Made by a program: the position numbers and the translations under genes
Assembly: GCA_963627135.1 (NCBI GenBank)
Contig: CAVFZY010000035.1
Span: 94,210 to 158,209, forward strand
Length of the DNA stretch: 64,000 nucleotides
Source of the DNA: CAG-103 sp963627135
Lineage (GTDB): Bacteria > Bacillota > Clostridia > Oscillospirales > Oscillospiraceae
Direction of reading: 5' to 3'
In this document: piece by piece, positions 9,253 to 16,881 of the stretch
How the letters are laid out: each line of letters begins with the position of its first letter
How positions within the stretch are numbered: the stretch's first letter is position 1
The notes under the pieces: generated by a model
What the model was told of the DNA's origin: nothing
What the model saw: only the letters and a program-made list of their open reading frames with translations
The model's database searches: none

Positions 9253-10467
9253 TCAGGTGCGGTAGTCGCCGTTGATCTTCACGTAGTCATACGTCAGGTC
9301 GCAGCCCCAGGCCGTGGCGCCCTCGTTGCCGGACTTGAGGTCCACGAGGATCTCGATCTCCTTTTCGAGCAGGACCTTTTTGGCTTCCTCCTCAGAAAAC
9401 GGGATGCCCGCGCCGTCGGCGCACACGCGCACCGTGCCGGCCGCCGAACGGAAGGCCACGTCCACCTTGTGCACGTCCACATTCGCGCCGCTGTAGCCGA
9501 TGGCGCACAGCACGCGGCCCCAGTTGGCGTCCGCGCCGAACATGGCGGCCTTGACGAGCGCTGAGCAGATGATGCTCTTTGCGACAGTCTTGGCGGTGCC
9601 GTGGTCGGAAGCGCCGGTGACGCAGCACTCAAGCAGACGCGTGGCGCCCTCGCCGTCGCCCGCGATCTGGCGGCAGAGCCAGACGGTCACGCTGTTGAGC
9701 GCGCGGCAGAAGGCCGTGAAGTCCGCGCCGGGCGCGGTGATCTCGGCATTGCCGGCGAGACCGTTTGCCAGGATGGCGACCATGTCGTTCGTGGACGTGT
9801 CGCCGTCGACGCTGACCATGTTGAAGGTATCCTGCACGTCGCCGGAGAGGGCGGCCTGCAGCATGGCGGGGCTGACGGCGCAGTCCGTCGTGAGGAAGAC
9901 GAGCATGGTCGCGAGGTTCGGGTGGATCATGCCGGAGCCCTTGGCGATGCCGCCGATCGTGCAGGTCTTGCCGCCGGCGGTGAACTGCACGGCGATCTCC
10001 TTGCGGTGCGTGTCGGTGGTCATGATGGCCTCGGCCGCCTGGCCGGAGTGGTCGCCGAGCGCGGCGGCGAGCTGCGGCAGACCGGCGCGGATGGGCGCGA
10101 GATCGAGCGGCTGGCCGATCACGCCCGTGGACGCGACGATGACGTCCTGCGGCGCGATGTGCAGCTGCGCCGCCGTGAGCGCGCTCATCTCCTCGGCGAC
10201 GGCGACGCCGTCGGCGTTGCAGGTGTTGGCATTGCCGCTGTTGCAGAGCACGGCCTGGGCCCTGCCGTCAGAAAGGTGCGCCTTCGTCACGGTCAGGGGC
10301 GCGCCCTTGACGAGGTTGGATGTATAGACCGCCGCGGCGCTGGCCGGGACGGCGCTGTAGATGAGCGCGAGGTCGCGCTTGGATTGGTTTCTGCGGATGC
10401 CGCAGTGGATGCCCGCGGCGGAAAAACCCTGTGCGGCGCACACGCCGCCGGTGACTTGCTTCATCAT
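9253..10467 (-). CDS. argJ: Bifunctional glutamate N-acetyltransferase / ornithine acetyltransferase
   Basis: 404 residues. The family self-cleaves before a threonine that becomes the nucleophile; the motif is intact here as GSGMIHPNLATML, with cleavage expected between A186 and T187. It moves the acetyl group from acetylornithine to glutamate, making the cyclic arginine pathway, and some members also use acetyl-CoA. No argA or argE is seen in the operon, consistent with a cyclic pathway. It lies 10 bp downstream of argC. An AAGGAGG site precedes the ATG; a second in-frame ATG follows directly. Confidence 0.96.
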   Translation of the reverse strand: MMKQVTGGVCAAQGFSAAGIHCGIRRNQSKRDLALIYSAVPASAAAVYTSNLVKGAPLTVTKAHLSDGRAQAVLCNSGNANTCNADGVAVAEEMSALTAAQLHIAPQDVIVASTGVIGQPLDLAPIRAGLPQLAAALGDHSGQAAEAIMTTDTHRKEIAVQFTAGGKTCTIGGIAKGSGMIHPNLATMLVFLTTDCAVSPAMLQAALSGDVQDTFNMVSVDGDTSTNDMVAILANGLAGNAEITAPGADFTAFCRALNSVTVWLCRQIAGDGEGATRLLECCVTGASDHGTAKTVAKSIICSALVKAAMFGADANWGRVLCAIGYSGANVDVHKVDVAFRSAAGTVRVCADGAGIPFSEEEAKKVLLEKEIEILVDLKSGNEGATAWGCDLTYDYVKINGDYRT

Positions 10468-10477
10468 TCGTTCCTCC

Positions 10478-11422
10478 TTACAGATCGAGGCCGAAGCCCT
10501 TTTCCCTGCCCATGACGAGGTTCAGGCACTCGAGCGCGGCGCCGGACGCGCCCTTGCCGAGGTTGTCGAACACGGACGTGAGCAGGATGCGCTCTTCATT
10601 GCCGGAGACGGACACGACCATGCTGTCCTTGCCGGACATGGCGGCGGCGGACAGGAAGCCGTCCGCGCACGCGGGATCCTGATAGCGCACGACGGGGCCG
10701 GTGTACTTTGCGGCGTAGGCGGCCCGGATGTCCTCCGCCGTCTTGCCGGGGCAGAGCTGGGAGGCGAAGAGCGCGACGCTCGTTTCCATGCCGCTGTAGA
10801 AATTCGCCACGATCGGCGCAAACACCGGCGCGTGCGTCAGGCCCGGGATCGCGCACATCTCGCGCAGGTGCTTGTGCTGCTGCGCGAGACCGTACTGCCG
10901 GGGCGCAACATACAGGGGGTCGAGCGCATCGGCCTCGTACTCGGCGATCATCTTCTTGCCGCCGCCGCTGTAGCCCGTGAGCGAGTAGCACGTCAGTAGT
11001 GCGTCCGGCGGCAGGATGCCCGCCTCGACGAGCGGGTAGACCAGCACAATGAAGCCGCTGGCGTGGCAGCCGGGCACCGCAATGCGCTTGGCGGTTTGGA
11101 TCGCGGCCTCGCGCTCGGGCGACAGCTCCGGGAAGCCGTATGTCCAGCCGGGGGCCGTGCGGTGCGCGGTCGAGGTGTCGAGCACGACCGTGTCCGGGTT
11201 CTCGACCAGGTCCGCCGCCGTGATGGCCGCCGCGTCCGGCAGACACAAAAACGCGATGTCCGCGCGGTTGAGCAGCACGCGCTGGGCCTCGATATCGTGG
11301 TGCAGCTCGGGCGGCAGCGTCAGCAGGTCGATGTCCGCGCGCTGGGCCAGCCGGTCGTAAATGCGCAGGCCGGCCGTGCCGGAGCTGCCGTCGATGAAAA
11401 TGGTCGTTTTTTCGTTATGCAT
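10478..11422 (-). CDS. argC: N-acetyl-gamma-glutamyl-phosphate reductase, short type
   Basis: 314 residues, the shorter (type 2) ArgC form. The NAD(P)-binding start is FIDGSSGTAGLRIYDRL and the catalytic cysteine is in VPGCHASGFI. It reduces N-acetylglutamyl phosphate to the semialdehyde. It is the first gene of the minus-strand operon argC-J-B-D-F-carA-carB(dapF). The ribosome site (GCGAGGGA) is weaker than in the downstream genes. Confidence 0.94.
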   Translation of the reverse strand: MHNEKTTIFIDGSSGTAGLRIYDRLAQRADIDLLTLPPELHHDIEAQRVLLNRADIAFLCLPDAAAITAADLVENPDTVVLDTSTAHRTAPGWTYGFPELSPEREAAIQTAKRIAVPGCHASGFIVLVYPLVEAGILPPDALLTCYSLTGYSGGGKKMIAEYEADALDPLYVAPRQYGLAQQHKHLREMCAIPGLTHAPVFAPIVANFYSGMETSVALFASQLCPGKTAEDIRAAYAAKYTGPVVRYQDPACADGFLSAAAMSGKDSMVVSVSGNEERILLTSVFDNLGKGASGAALECLNLVMGREKGFGLDL

Positions 11423-11466
11423 ATCTCGTCCCTCGCAAGCGGATAAAAATCCATTTATATAAGGCC

Positions 11467-11495
11467 AATATACTACTGCGCGAATAAATATGCAA
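11467..11495 (-). promoter_or_regulatory. Promoter of the arginine operon with AT-rich ARG-box-like sequence
   Basis: Read on the minus strand: TTGCAT (11495-11490), a 17-bp spacer and TATATT (11472-11467), ending about 45 bp before the argC start. The -35 area reads TTGCATATTTATTC on the minus strand, resembling an ArgR half-site pair (TGAATATTTATTC type). An ArgR operator is inferred, not shown. Confidence 0.6.
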
Positions 11496-11627
11496 CAAAT
11501 TCATGCGCATTCTGCCGCGATTTGTGAAATTTGAAGAAACAGGCCCGGCGGGAGAAAAATGCCTTGTGCAGCATGTACATACATGGCCGCGCGAAATTGG
11601 AACATTTGCCGGATGGAGATGGGAAAA

Positions 11628-11666
11628 TCGCCGCCCGGCCATTTTTGCAAATGGATAGGCGGCGGA
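11628..11666 (-). terminator. Possible terminator after the Na/Pi transporter gene
   Basis: GCCGCC/GGCGGC arms (11660-11665 with 11629-11634 region) enclose a second small inverted repeat (CCATTT...AATGG). On the minus strand it is followed by ATTTT. It is a weaker terminator than others in the window. The rest of 11496-11627 shows nothing recognisable. Confidence 0.4.
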
Positions 11667-11675
11667 ATATACGCG

Positions 11676-13427
11676 TCAGATCTGAAATTCCTTGCTGTAT
11701 TTGGCATAGTATTCATCAAAGCTGTGCGAGTGCATGGCCATGACGCTGTTGATATATTCATGGGTGTCAAACGAGTCGGACTCGAGCTCGATCATGGCGA
11801 CGGCGATGTTCGAGCAGTGGTCGGACACGCGCTCGCAGTTGGTGAGCAGGTCGTTGAACGCGAAGCCGTGGTTGAGCGTGCACTCGCCGGACTGCAGGCG
11901 GTCGATGTGGTGCAGCTTCATCTCGTCGCAGAGGTTGTCGATGAGCTCCTCGAGCGGCTCGACGCGGTAGGCCGCGGCGACGTCGTTGTCGAGAAAGGCG
12001 TTGATCGTGATCTCAAGGATGCGCGTCACGGCCGCGAGCATGACCTTCAGCTCGCGCGCGCCGGCGGGCGAAAAGATGATCTTCTTCGCGTAGAGCTCCT
12101 GCGCCGTCTCACCGATGTTGAGCGAGTGGTCGCTGATGCGCTCCAGGTCGCTGATCGTGTGCAGGTATTTCGACACATCGGCTGTCTGGCGCGGCGTGAG
12201 CTCCTTGCTCGTGATTTTGATGAGGTAGGTGCCGAGCTTGTCCTCGTAGTGGTCGATGGCCTCCTCATTTTCCTGCAGGGCGACAAACTGCTCGTCGCTG
12301 AACTGGTCGAGCAGGGAGAACGCGGACAGGATGTTGTCCTGCGCCTGGCGGGCCATGGAGTCGATGGTCAGGCGGCTCTGCTCGATGGCCAGCGCCGGAT
12401 GCTCCAGAAAGCGCTCCTCGAGCCGGTCGATATCAGCGAGCGCACCGGTGGACGGCTTGTCCGGGAACAGGAACGTGACGAGCTTTTCCAGCAGGGGGAT
12501 CATTGGCGTGAGCAGCAGCACGGTCGCAAAGCGGAAGACCGTGTTGAGCAGGGCGACCGTCACCGTCGTGAGCACGGTGCTCATGAATGTGAAGTGCACG
12601 AACGCGTTGACGGTATAGAACACGGTGCCCCAGACGAGGGCGCCGATGACGTCGATGAGCAGGTAGACATAGGCGGTGCGCTTGCCCTTGACGCTCGCGC
12701 CGAGCGAGGACAGCAGCACCGGCACGGCCGCGCCGATGGCGATGCCGAGCGTGATGGGGAACGCGACCGCGAACGTGATCGTACCGGTCATGGCCAGCGC
12801 CTGCAGGATGCCGACGGCGGCCGAGGCGCTCTGCAGGATGCAGGTGAACAGTGTGCCGACGAGCACGCCGAGCAGCGGGTTGGAAAACCGGGTCAGCACG
12901 TCAATGAACACAGCGCTTTCCTTGAGCGGGGTCACGGCGCTGCTCATGGCGGACATACCGTACATGAGCACGGCGAAGCCGAGCAGAATGTCACCGACGT
13001 GGCGCTTGGTCAGGTCCCGGCAGAACATGCGCAGGACGATGCCGATCACGGCGACGACGCCCGTGAGCGTCGCCGTGCTCAGCAGCGACACCCAGCCCGA
13101 ACCGCTGATGTCCGACAGGCAGAGGATCCAGCCCGTGATGCTCGTGCCGAGGATGGAGCCGAGCACGATGCCGATGGCCTGACGCACCTGCATCATGCCG
13201 GAGTTGACGAAGCCGACGACCATGACGGACGTGGCGGACGACGACTGGATCACGGAGGTGACGCCCGTGCCGAGCAGGACGCCCTTGAGCGGGGTGCTCG
13301 TGAGTTTATAAAGGATGATCTCCAGCTTGTTGCCGGCGACCTTCTTCAGGCCGTCGCCCATGAGCGTCATGCCGAACAGAAACAGTGCCACGCCGCCAAG
13401 CAGAGAGATCACATTGTTGATCCCCAA
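11676..13427 (-). CDS. Na/Pi cotransporter family protein with C-terminal PhoU domain
   Basis: 583 residues. The N-terminal half (about 1-310) is strongly hydrophobic and has the duplicated Na/Pi-cotransporter motif, QSSSATSVMVVGFVNSG and the degenerate LQSASAAVGILQAL. The C-terminal half (about 350-560) is helical and charged, with PhoU-like segments (SDLERISDHSLNIGETAQEL; CERVSDHCSNIA). Such proteins take up or export phosphate at the membrane; the PhoU part may sense phosphate state. The start used is TTG at 13427, because the preceding in-frame codons reach a stop 9 bp upstream and no ATG occurs near the conserved start. Monocistronic. Confidence 0.88.
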   Translation of the reverse strand: MGINNVISLLGGVALFLFGMTLMGDGLKKVAGNKLEIILYKLTSTPLKGVLLGTGVTSVIQSSSATSVMVVGFVNSGMMQVRQAIGIVLGSILGTSITGWILCLSDISGSGWVSLLSTATLTGVVAVIGIVLRMFCRDLTKRHVGDILLGFAVLMYGMSAMSSAVTPLKESAVFIDVLTRFSNPLLGVLVGTLFTCILQSASAAVGILQALAMTGTITFAVAFPITLGIAIGAAVPVLLSSLGASVKGKRTAYVYLLIDVIGALVWGTVFYTVNAFVHFTFMSTVLTTVTVALLNTVFRFATVLLLTPMIPLLEKLVTFLFPDKPSTGALADIDRLEERFLEHPALAIEQSRLTIDSMARQAQDNILSAFSLLDQFSDEQFVALQENEEAIDHYEDKLGTYLIKITSKELTPRQTADVSKYLHTISDLERISDHSLNIGETAQELYAKKIIFSPAGARELKVMLAAVTRILEITINAFLDNDVAAAYRVEPLEELIDNLCDEMKLHHIDRLQSGECTLNHGFAFNDLLTNCERVSDHCSNIAVAMIELESDSFDTHEYINSVMAMHSHSFDEYYAKYSKEFQI

Positions 13428-13471
13428 AACGCTTCACGCTCCCTTTACGATACTTTTTTCGCTTATGTTTC

Positions 13472-13500
13472 ACTATATCAGAAAGCGGTGCAAAGATAAA
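13472..13500 (-). promoter_or_regulatory. Probable promoter for the Na/Pi transporter gene
   Basis: On the minus strand TTTATC (13500-13495), a 17-bp spacer and TATAGT (13477-13472). The -35 is a weak match; the -10 is good. Confidence 0.45.
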
Positions 13501-13600
13501 TGCCGGAATTGCACTTGCACGTGACGAAATTTGACGAAAAAACCGGTCGATTTTTGTGCAGAATATGACTTTTTCCACAAATGCGGCGGCCGTCGCAATC

Positions 13601-13630
13601 TTGACAATGTGCCGGTCTGCGTGCTATATT
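13601..13630 (+). promoter_or_regulatory. Promoter for the cyclodeaminase-like gene
   Basis: TTGACA at 13601-13606 and TATATT at 13625-13630 with an 18-bp spacer; a second TATAAT-like hexamer follows. The gene starts about 60 bp downstream. Confidence 0.65.
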
Positions 13631-13691
13631 CCTATTATAATAATGTGTGTATATCTGCGCGCGGCTATGCGCGCGGGGAATGGAGGCACTT

Positions 13692-14375
13692 ATGGTGGAA
13701 GAGAAGAAAAAGATCCTGATCCATACGGCGGACGGCGACCACGTGGTCGCCGTTGGGGAGCACAAGCCGAAGCAGACCTTCGGCGCCATGCCGGTCAAGG
13801 ACTATGTGGCTGCGGTGGCGGACCCGGACGGTCTGCCGCAGGCGGGCAGTGTCGGCGCGGTCGTGTCGGCGCTGGCGGCGGCGATGGGGTCGCTGGCTGT
13901 GCGCGCGCTGCGCTCGGACGACGAGGCGCTGCAGAAAACGGCCGAGGAGCTGCGCCAGATGACCGACTACATGGTCTTTCAGATCGACGAGGAGCTGCGC
14001 GCGCGCGAGCCGCTCGATCGCCGCAGGGTCGAGGAGAATGTCACGCGCACCGATCTCGACAGCGCGCTGCGCGTCGCGAGCGACATTCCCAACGAGATCG
14101 TGTTCATCATGTGCCGCTGCATCGAGCTCATGAAAGAGGTCGTGGACAAGGGCGACGACCTGACCGCGTGCAGCGCGCTCGCGGCCGTGCATCTGAGCGT
14201 GGCGGCCATCCGCTGCATGCAGGCGGAGCTGCTGTCGTACGCCAAGATCATGGACGACGACGTGTTCGGCTATACGATCGTGCGCGAGGCCGAGCTGAAC
14301 CTGGCCGACCATCAGGAGCTGATGGACGGGCTGGTCGAAGAGCTCACGCGCCGCCTGAAGCGCGCGAAAAAATAA
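13692..14375 (+). CDS. Cyclodeaminase/cyclohydrolase (FTCD_C) family-like protein
   Basis: 227 residues from the ATG at 13692, preceded by TGGAGG; upstream in-frame codons lack a good site. After about 40 lead residues comes MPVKDYVAAVADPDGLPQ-AGSVGAVVSALAAAMGSLAV, matching the glycine-rich opening helix of formiminotetrahydrofolate cyclodeaminase / methenyl-THF cyclohydrolase proteins. The usual PGGGSV is altered to PQAGSV. The later helices (ASDIPNEIVFIMCRCIELM and DLTACSALAAVHLSVAAIRC) fit the all-helical fold. If active it would act on a folate one-carbon adduct. The next gene is a folate transporter gene behind a THF riboswitch, which agrees with a folate link. The changed glycine motif means the activity is uncertain. 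Confidence 0.6.
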   Translation: MVEEKKKILIHTADGDHVVAVGEHKPKQTFGAMPVKDYVAAVADPDGLPQAGSVGAVVSALAAAMGSLAVRALRSDDEALQKTAEELRQMTDYMVFQIDEELRAREPLDRRRVEENVTRTDLDSALRVASDIPNEIVFIMCRCIELMKEVVDKGDDLTACSALAAVHLSVAAIRCMQAELLSYAKIMDDDVFGYTIVREAELNLADHQELMDGLVEELTRRLKRAKK

Positions 14376-14379
14376 GACA

Positions 14380-14416
14380 GCGAAAAGGACGCCCGGCCGG
14401 GCGTCCTTTTTCGCTT
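14380..14416 (+). terminator. Terminator after the cyclodeaminase-like gene
   Basis: GAAAAGGACGCCCGG pairs with CCGGGCGTCCTTTTTC, a long stem with the T-run built in. It begins a few bases after the stop codon. Confidence 0.85.
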
Positions 14417-14417
14417 C

Positions 14418-14475
14418 GCAAGATAGATCTCATTCGAGGCGGGGCTTGGCCCCTCGAGCTCCCCGCTGTGCAAGC
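14418..14475. repeat. Short copy of an intergenic hairpin repeat
   Basis: Starts GCAAGAT, contains a hairpin (CGAGG..GGGGC TTG GCCCC..CTCG) and ends CTCCCCGCTGTGCAAGC. The same start and a similar end (CTCCCCCCTGCTGCACAAGC) bound a longer copy at 34086-34297. Together they suggest a non-coding repeat family. The 348 bp between coding regions here hold a terminator, this repeat, a promoter and a riboswitch. Confidence 0.45.
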
Positions 14476-14518
14476 AGGCTTTCATGACGCAATCGGCTTC
14501 CACAGCCGCAAATGCTTA

Positions 14519-14547
14519 TTGCCAAGCCGAGCCGCGTGTGCTATGAT
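14519..14547 (+). promoter_or_regulatory. Promoter of folT
   Basis: TTGCCA at 14519-14524, a 17-bp spacer and TATGAT at 14542-14547. Transcription would begin just ahead of the riboswitch. Confidence 0.65.
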
Positions 14548-14572
14548 GCACACGGAAATCTGCACAATGCAT

Positions 14573-14672
14573 TGGACAGAGTAGGAACAGTGCGTCAAGT
14601 GCGCCGGGATGGGAAGTTGTCCGGCGACGAAGGGGCCGTGCGCCCTGCGGTGCTGTTGCCGCTTCCGCTGCC
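14573..14672 (+). promoter_or_regulatory. Tetrahydrofolate (THF, folT-type) riboswitch
   Basis: The conserved elements of the THF-I aptamer are present in order: AGAGTAG, then GTGCGTCAAGTG, a CGCCGG/CCGGCG stem enclosing the signature GATGGGAAGTTGT, then ACGAAG and a GGGGC-type stem. ACAG/CTGT pairing closes the central helix. A downstream hairpin (GCCAC at 14670 with GTGGC at 14693, inner GGGG/CCCC) and the complementarity of GTTGCC (14655) with GGCAAC (14695) could form the switch. The ribosome site GAAAGGAG at 14707 follows. It precedes an ECF folate transporter gene, the classic target. Confidence 0.88.
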
Positions 14673-14723
14673 ACCAGGGGAAGACCCCCGCCGTGGCAAC
14701 TGTCACGAAAGGAGTCTTGAAAA

Positions 14724-15260
14724 ATGCATACGAAATGGACCGCCCGCCGCCTCGCGGGGGACGCAATGTTTGCCGCCATGGTCACGGTGCTGGGGCTGGT
14801 GTCGATCAGCACCGGCAATCTGAAGATCACCGTCGAGGCGCTGCCGGTGTTTCTCGGCGCGCTGCTGCTCGGCCCGGTCGACGGGCTGGCCATCGGCGGG
14901 GTGGGCACGCTGCTGTACCAGCTGCTGCGCTTCGGCGTGAGCGCCACGACCGCGCTCTGGATCGCACCGTATGTGCTGCTGGGGCTGTGCGTGGGCGCGG
15001 TGTCGGCGCGGCACGGTCACGACTGCACGCCGCGGCAGCTCGCGCTGCTGGCCGTGCTCGGTGAGCTGGGCATCACGGTGCTCAACACCGGGTCGCTGTA
15101 TGTCGACAGTCTCATCTACGGGTACTATTCGCCGGTGTTCGTGTTCGGCACGCTGCCGCTGCGGCTGGCCATCTGCGTGGGAAAGGGCATCGTGCTCGCG
15201 CTGCTGCTGCCGGCGCTGCTGCGTGTCACGCGACGCGCGCTGCAGCCGTGGGCCGGCTGA
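14724..15260 (+). CDS. folT: ECF transporter S component, folate type (FolT)
   Basis: 178 residues, almost all hydrophobic, with about six membrane segments, the size of an ECF S component. The sequence (FAAMVTVLGLVSISTGNLKI; LLGPVDGLAIGGVGTLLYQLL; GYYSPVFVFGTLPLRLAICVGKG) is of the FolT group. It would bind folate outside and pass it in with a shared EcfA-A'-T energising module encoded elsewhere. The upstream THF riboswitch supports folate as substrate. GAAAGGAG precedes the ATG. It is the only gene between its promoter and a strong terminator. Confidence 0.87.
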   Translation: MHTKWTARRLAGDAMFAAMVTVLGLVSISTGNLKITVEALPVFLGALLLGPVDGLAIGGVGTLLYQLLRFGVSATTALWIAPYVLLGLCVGAVSARHGHDCTPRQLALLAVLGELGITVLNTGSLYVDSLIYGYYSPVFVFGTLPLRLAICVGKGIVLALLLPALLRVTRRALQPWAG

Positions 15261-15267
15261 AGATCGG

Positions 15268-15301
15268 AAAACCGCCGCTCCGGCCGGAGCGGCGGTTTTT
15301 C
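15268..15301 (+). terminator. Terminator after folT
   Basis: AAAACCGCCGCTCCGG pairs perfectly with CCGGAGCGGCGGTTTTT. Confidence 0.9.
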
Positions 15302-15312
15302 TTCGTGACGGT

Positions 15313-15387
15313 ATGCACACCGGCGCTGCCTTTGAAAGCCGTTTTGCGTGGAGAGCACCCGCTGCGCACAGCGCCGGCGGTATGCAT
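15313..15387. repeat. Imperfect long inverted repeat
   Basis: ATGCACACCGGCGCTG (15313-15328) faces CAGCGCCGGCGGTATGCAT (15369-15387) across about 40 bp. No open frame lies inside. It may be a decayed hairpin element; function unknown. Confidence 0.35.
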
Positions 15388-15417
15388 CCTCACGCGCCGG
15401 AAATGCCCAAAGATGCG

Positions 15418-15450
15418 AAAAAGGCTCGCCCGATCGGGCGAGCCTTGTTC
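15418..15450 (-). terminator. Terminator after rpmB
   Basis: On the minus strand AAGGCTCGCCCGATCGGGCGAGCCTT runs into TTTTCGC. It starts about 20 bp past the rpmB stop. Confidence 0.85.
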
Positions 15451-15467
15451 GGTGCAATCATTGCAAT

Positions 15468-15656
15468 TCACACAGCGCGGGTGACCTTGCCGCTGCGGAG
15501 GCAGCGGGTGCATGCGTAGACGTGCTGGGGTTTGCCGTCCACGATGGCCTTGACGCGCTTCACATTGGGTTTCCAAGTGCGGTTCGAGCGGCGGTGAGAG
15601 TGGCTCACTTGGATGCCGAAGCTCACGCCCTTGTCGCAAAACTGACATTTTGCCAT
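15468..15656 (-). CDS. rpmB: Ribosomal protein bL28
   Basis: 62 residues. It has MAKCQFCDKGVSFGIQVSHS, SNRTWKPNVKRVKA and a C-terminal YACTRCLRSGKV. The two CxxC pairs are the zinc-binding (C+) form of L28. It is a 50S subunit protein. The ATG at 15656 has a strong AAGGAGGTG site; the open frame extends far upstream on this strand but only as an antisense shadow of hprK. It has its own promoter and terminator and diverges from hprK. Confidence 0.96.
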   Translation of the reverse strand: MAKCQFCDKGVSFGIQVSHSHRRSNRTWKPNVKRVKAIVDGKPQHVYACTRCLRSGKVTRAV

Positions 15657-15702
15657 TGGTTGAAGCACCTCCTTCTCTATTGTCTGCGAGAACAGCTTTC
15701 TC

Positions 15703-15731
15703 ATAATAGCAGAAACCCCGGCCGATTGCAA
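15703..15731 (-). promoter_or_regulatory. Promoter of rpmB
   Basis: On the minus strand TTGCAA (15731-15726), 17 bp, TATTAT (15708-15703). Confidence 0.7.
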
Positions 15732-15803
15732 GATGATTTTCACATTTTCTGCGCATTTTCCGTTCTGCGGCCGGAAAAAATGCCTGCTGCCGCGCAAAAG
15801 CCG

Positions 15804-15832
15804 TTGCCAAATGCCGCCGCTTTGGGTACAAT
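15804..15832 (+). promoter_or_regulatory. Promoter of the hprK operon
   Basis: TTGCCA at 15804-15809, 17 bp, TACAAT at 15827-15832. About 85 bp of leader with a small GCCGCCG/GGCGGC hairpin precede the hprK start. Confidence 0.65.
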
Positions 15833-15917
15833 GGGATGCGGGGGAGCAGATGCTCGCCCGGACGAAAAATTTCTCCGCCGCCGCACCGGCGGCTTTACCG
15901 GAAAGGAGGCGCGCACG

Positions 15918-16862
15918 ATGGGCGCACCGCATTATACCGTCGCGCTGCAAAAGGTCGCCGCCGAGCAGGGGCTGACCGTCCTGCACGCGGCCAAAGACTA
16001 CGCCACGCGCGAGATCTGCACCGCCGACGTCAACCGCCCGGGCCTGCAGCTCGCCGGGTTTTACAACTACTTTGACCCCGAGCGGATGCAGATCATCGGC
16101 CGCGTCGAGACTACGTATCTCGAGACGCTGACGCCCGACCAGCGGCGCGAACGCTTTGCGCAGTTCATGCGCTACAACATCATCGGCCTTGTCGTCTGCC
16201 ACGGCATGGACCCGTTTCCCGAGTGCCTGGAGATGGCCGAAAAGTACGACCGCAACCTCTTTCTCGTGCGCAAGGATACGTCGGAATTCATGGCCGACCT
16301 CATCGCCTCGCTCTCGGGCTATCTCGCCCCGCGGCTGACGCAGCACGGCGTGCTCGTCGAGGTGTTCGGCGAAGGCGTGCTCATCACGGGCGACAGCGGC
16401 GTCGGCAAGAGCGAGACGGCACTCGAGCTCATCAAGCGCGGCCACCGCCTCGTCGCAGACGATGCCGTCGAGATCAAGCGCATCAACCGCACGACGCTCA
16501 TGGGCTCCGCGCCCGAGATGATCCGCTACTACATGGAGCTGCGCGGCATCGGCGTGATCGATGCGCGGCGCATCTACGGTATCGGCGCCGTCAAACCCGA
16601 GACGCGCGTGGATCTCGTCGTGCAGCTCGAGCCGTGGGAGGACGGCAAGGCCTATGACCGGCTGGGCCTGACGACGGAATATTGCGAGATCCTCAACGTG
16701 CGCGTGCCGTGCGTGACGATCCCGGTCGGGCCGGGGCGCAACCTCGCGGTCATCCTCGAGCTTGCCGCCATGAACAACCGCCAGAAGGGCATGGGCTACA
16801 ACGCGGCGCAGGAGCTCGCGCTCGAGCACGACCGCAGCATCGACCTCGGCATCGGGTTCTGA
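15918..16862 (+). CDS. hprK: HPr kinase/phosphorylase
   Basis: 314 residues from the ATG at 15918 with AAAGGAGG ahead. The Walker A loop GDSGVGKS is at 158-165 and the HprK signature LRGIGVIDARRIYGIGAV is in the C-terminal half. It phosphorylates and dephosphorylates Ser46 of HPr, the carbon catabolite control switch of Gram-positive bacteria. No HPr gene is in view. It heads a co-directional run hprK-murB-rapZ-whiA-dnaE with gaps of 4 to 19 bp, a grouping seen in many Clostridia. Confidence 0.95.
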   Translation: MGAPHYTVALQKVAAEQGLTVLHAAKDYATREICTADVNRPGLQLAGFYNYFDPERMQIIGRVETTYLETLTPDQRRERFAQFMRYNIIGLVVCHGMDPFPECLEMAEKYDRNLFLVRKDTSEFMADLIASLSGYLAPRLTQHGVLVEVFGEGVLITGDSGVGKSETALELIKRGHRLVADDAVEIKRINRTTLMGSAPEMIRYYMELRGIGVIDARRIYGIGAVKPETRVDLVVQLEPWEDGKAYDRLGLTTEYCEILNVRVPCVTIPVGPGRNLAVILELAAMNNRQKGMGYNAAQELALEHDRSIDLGIGF

Positions 16863-16881
16863 CCCGGAAAGGAACTGGTAT

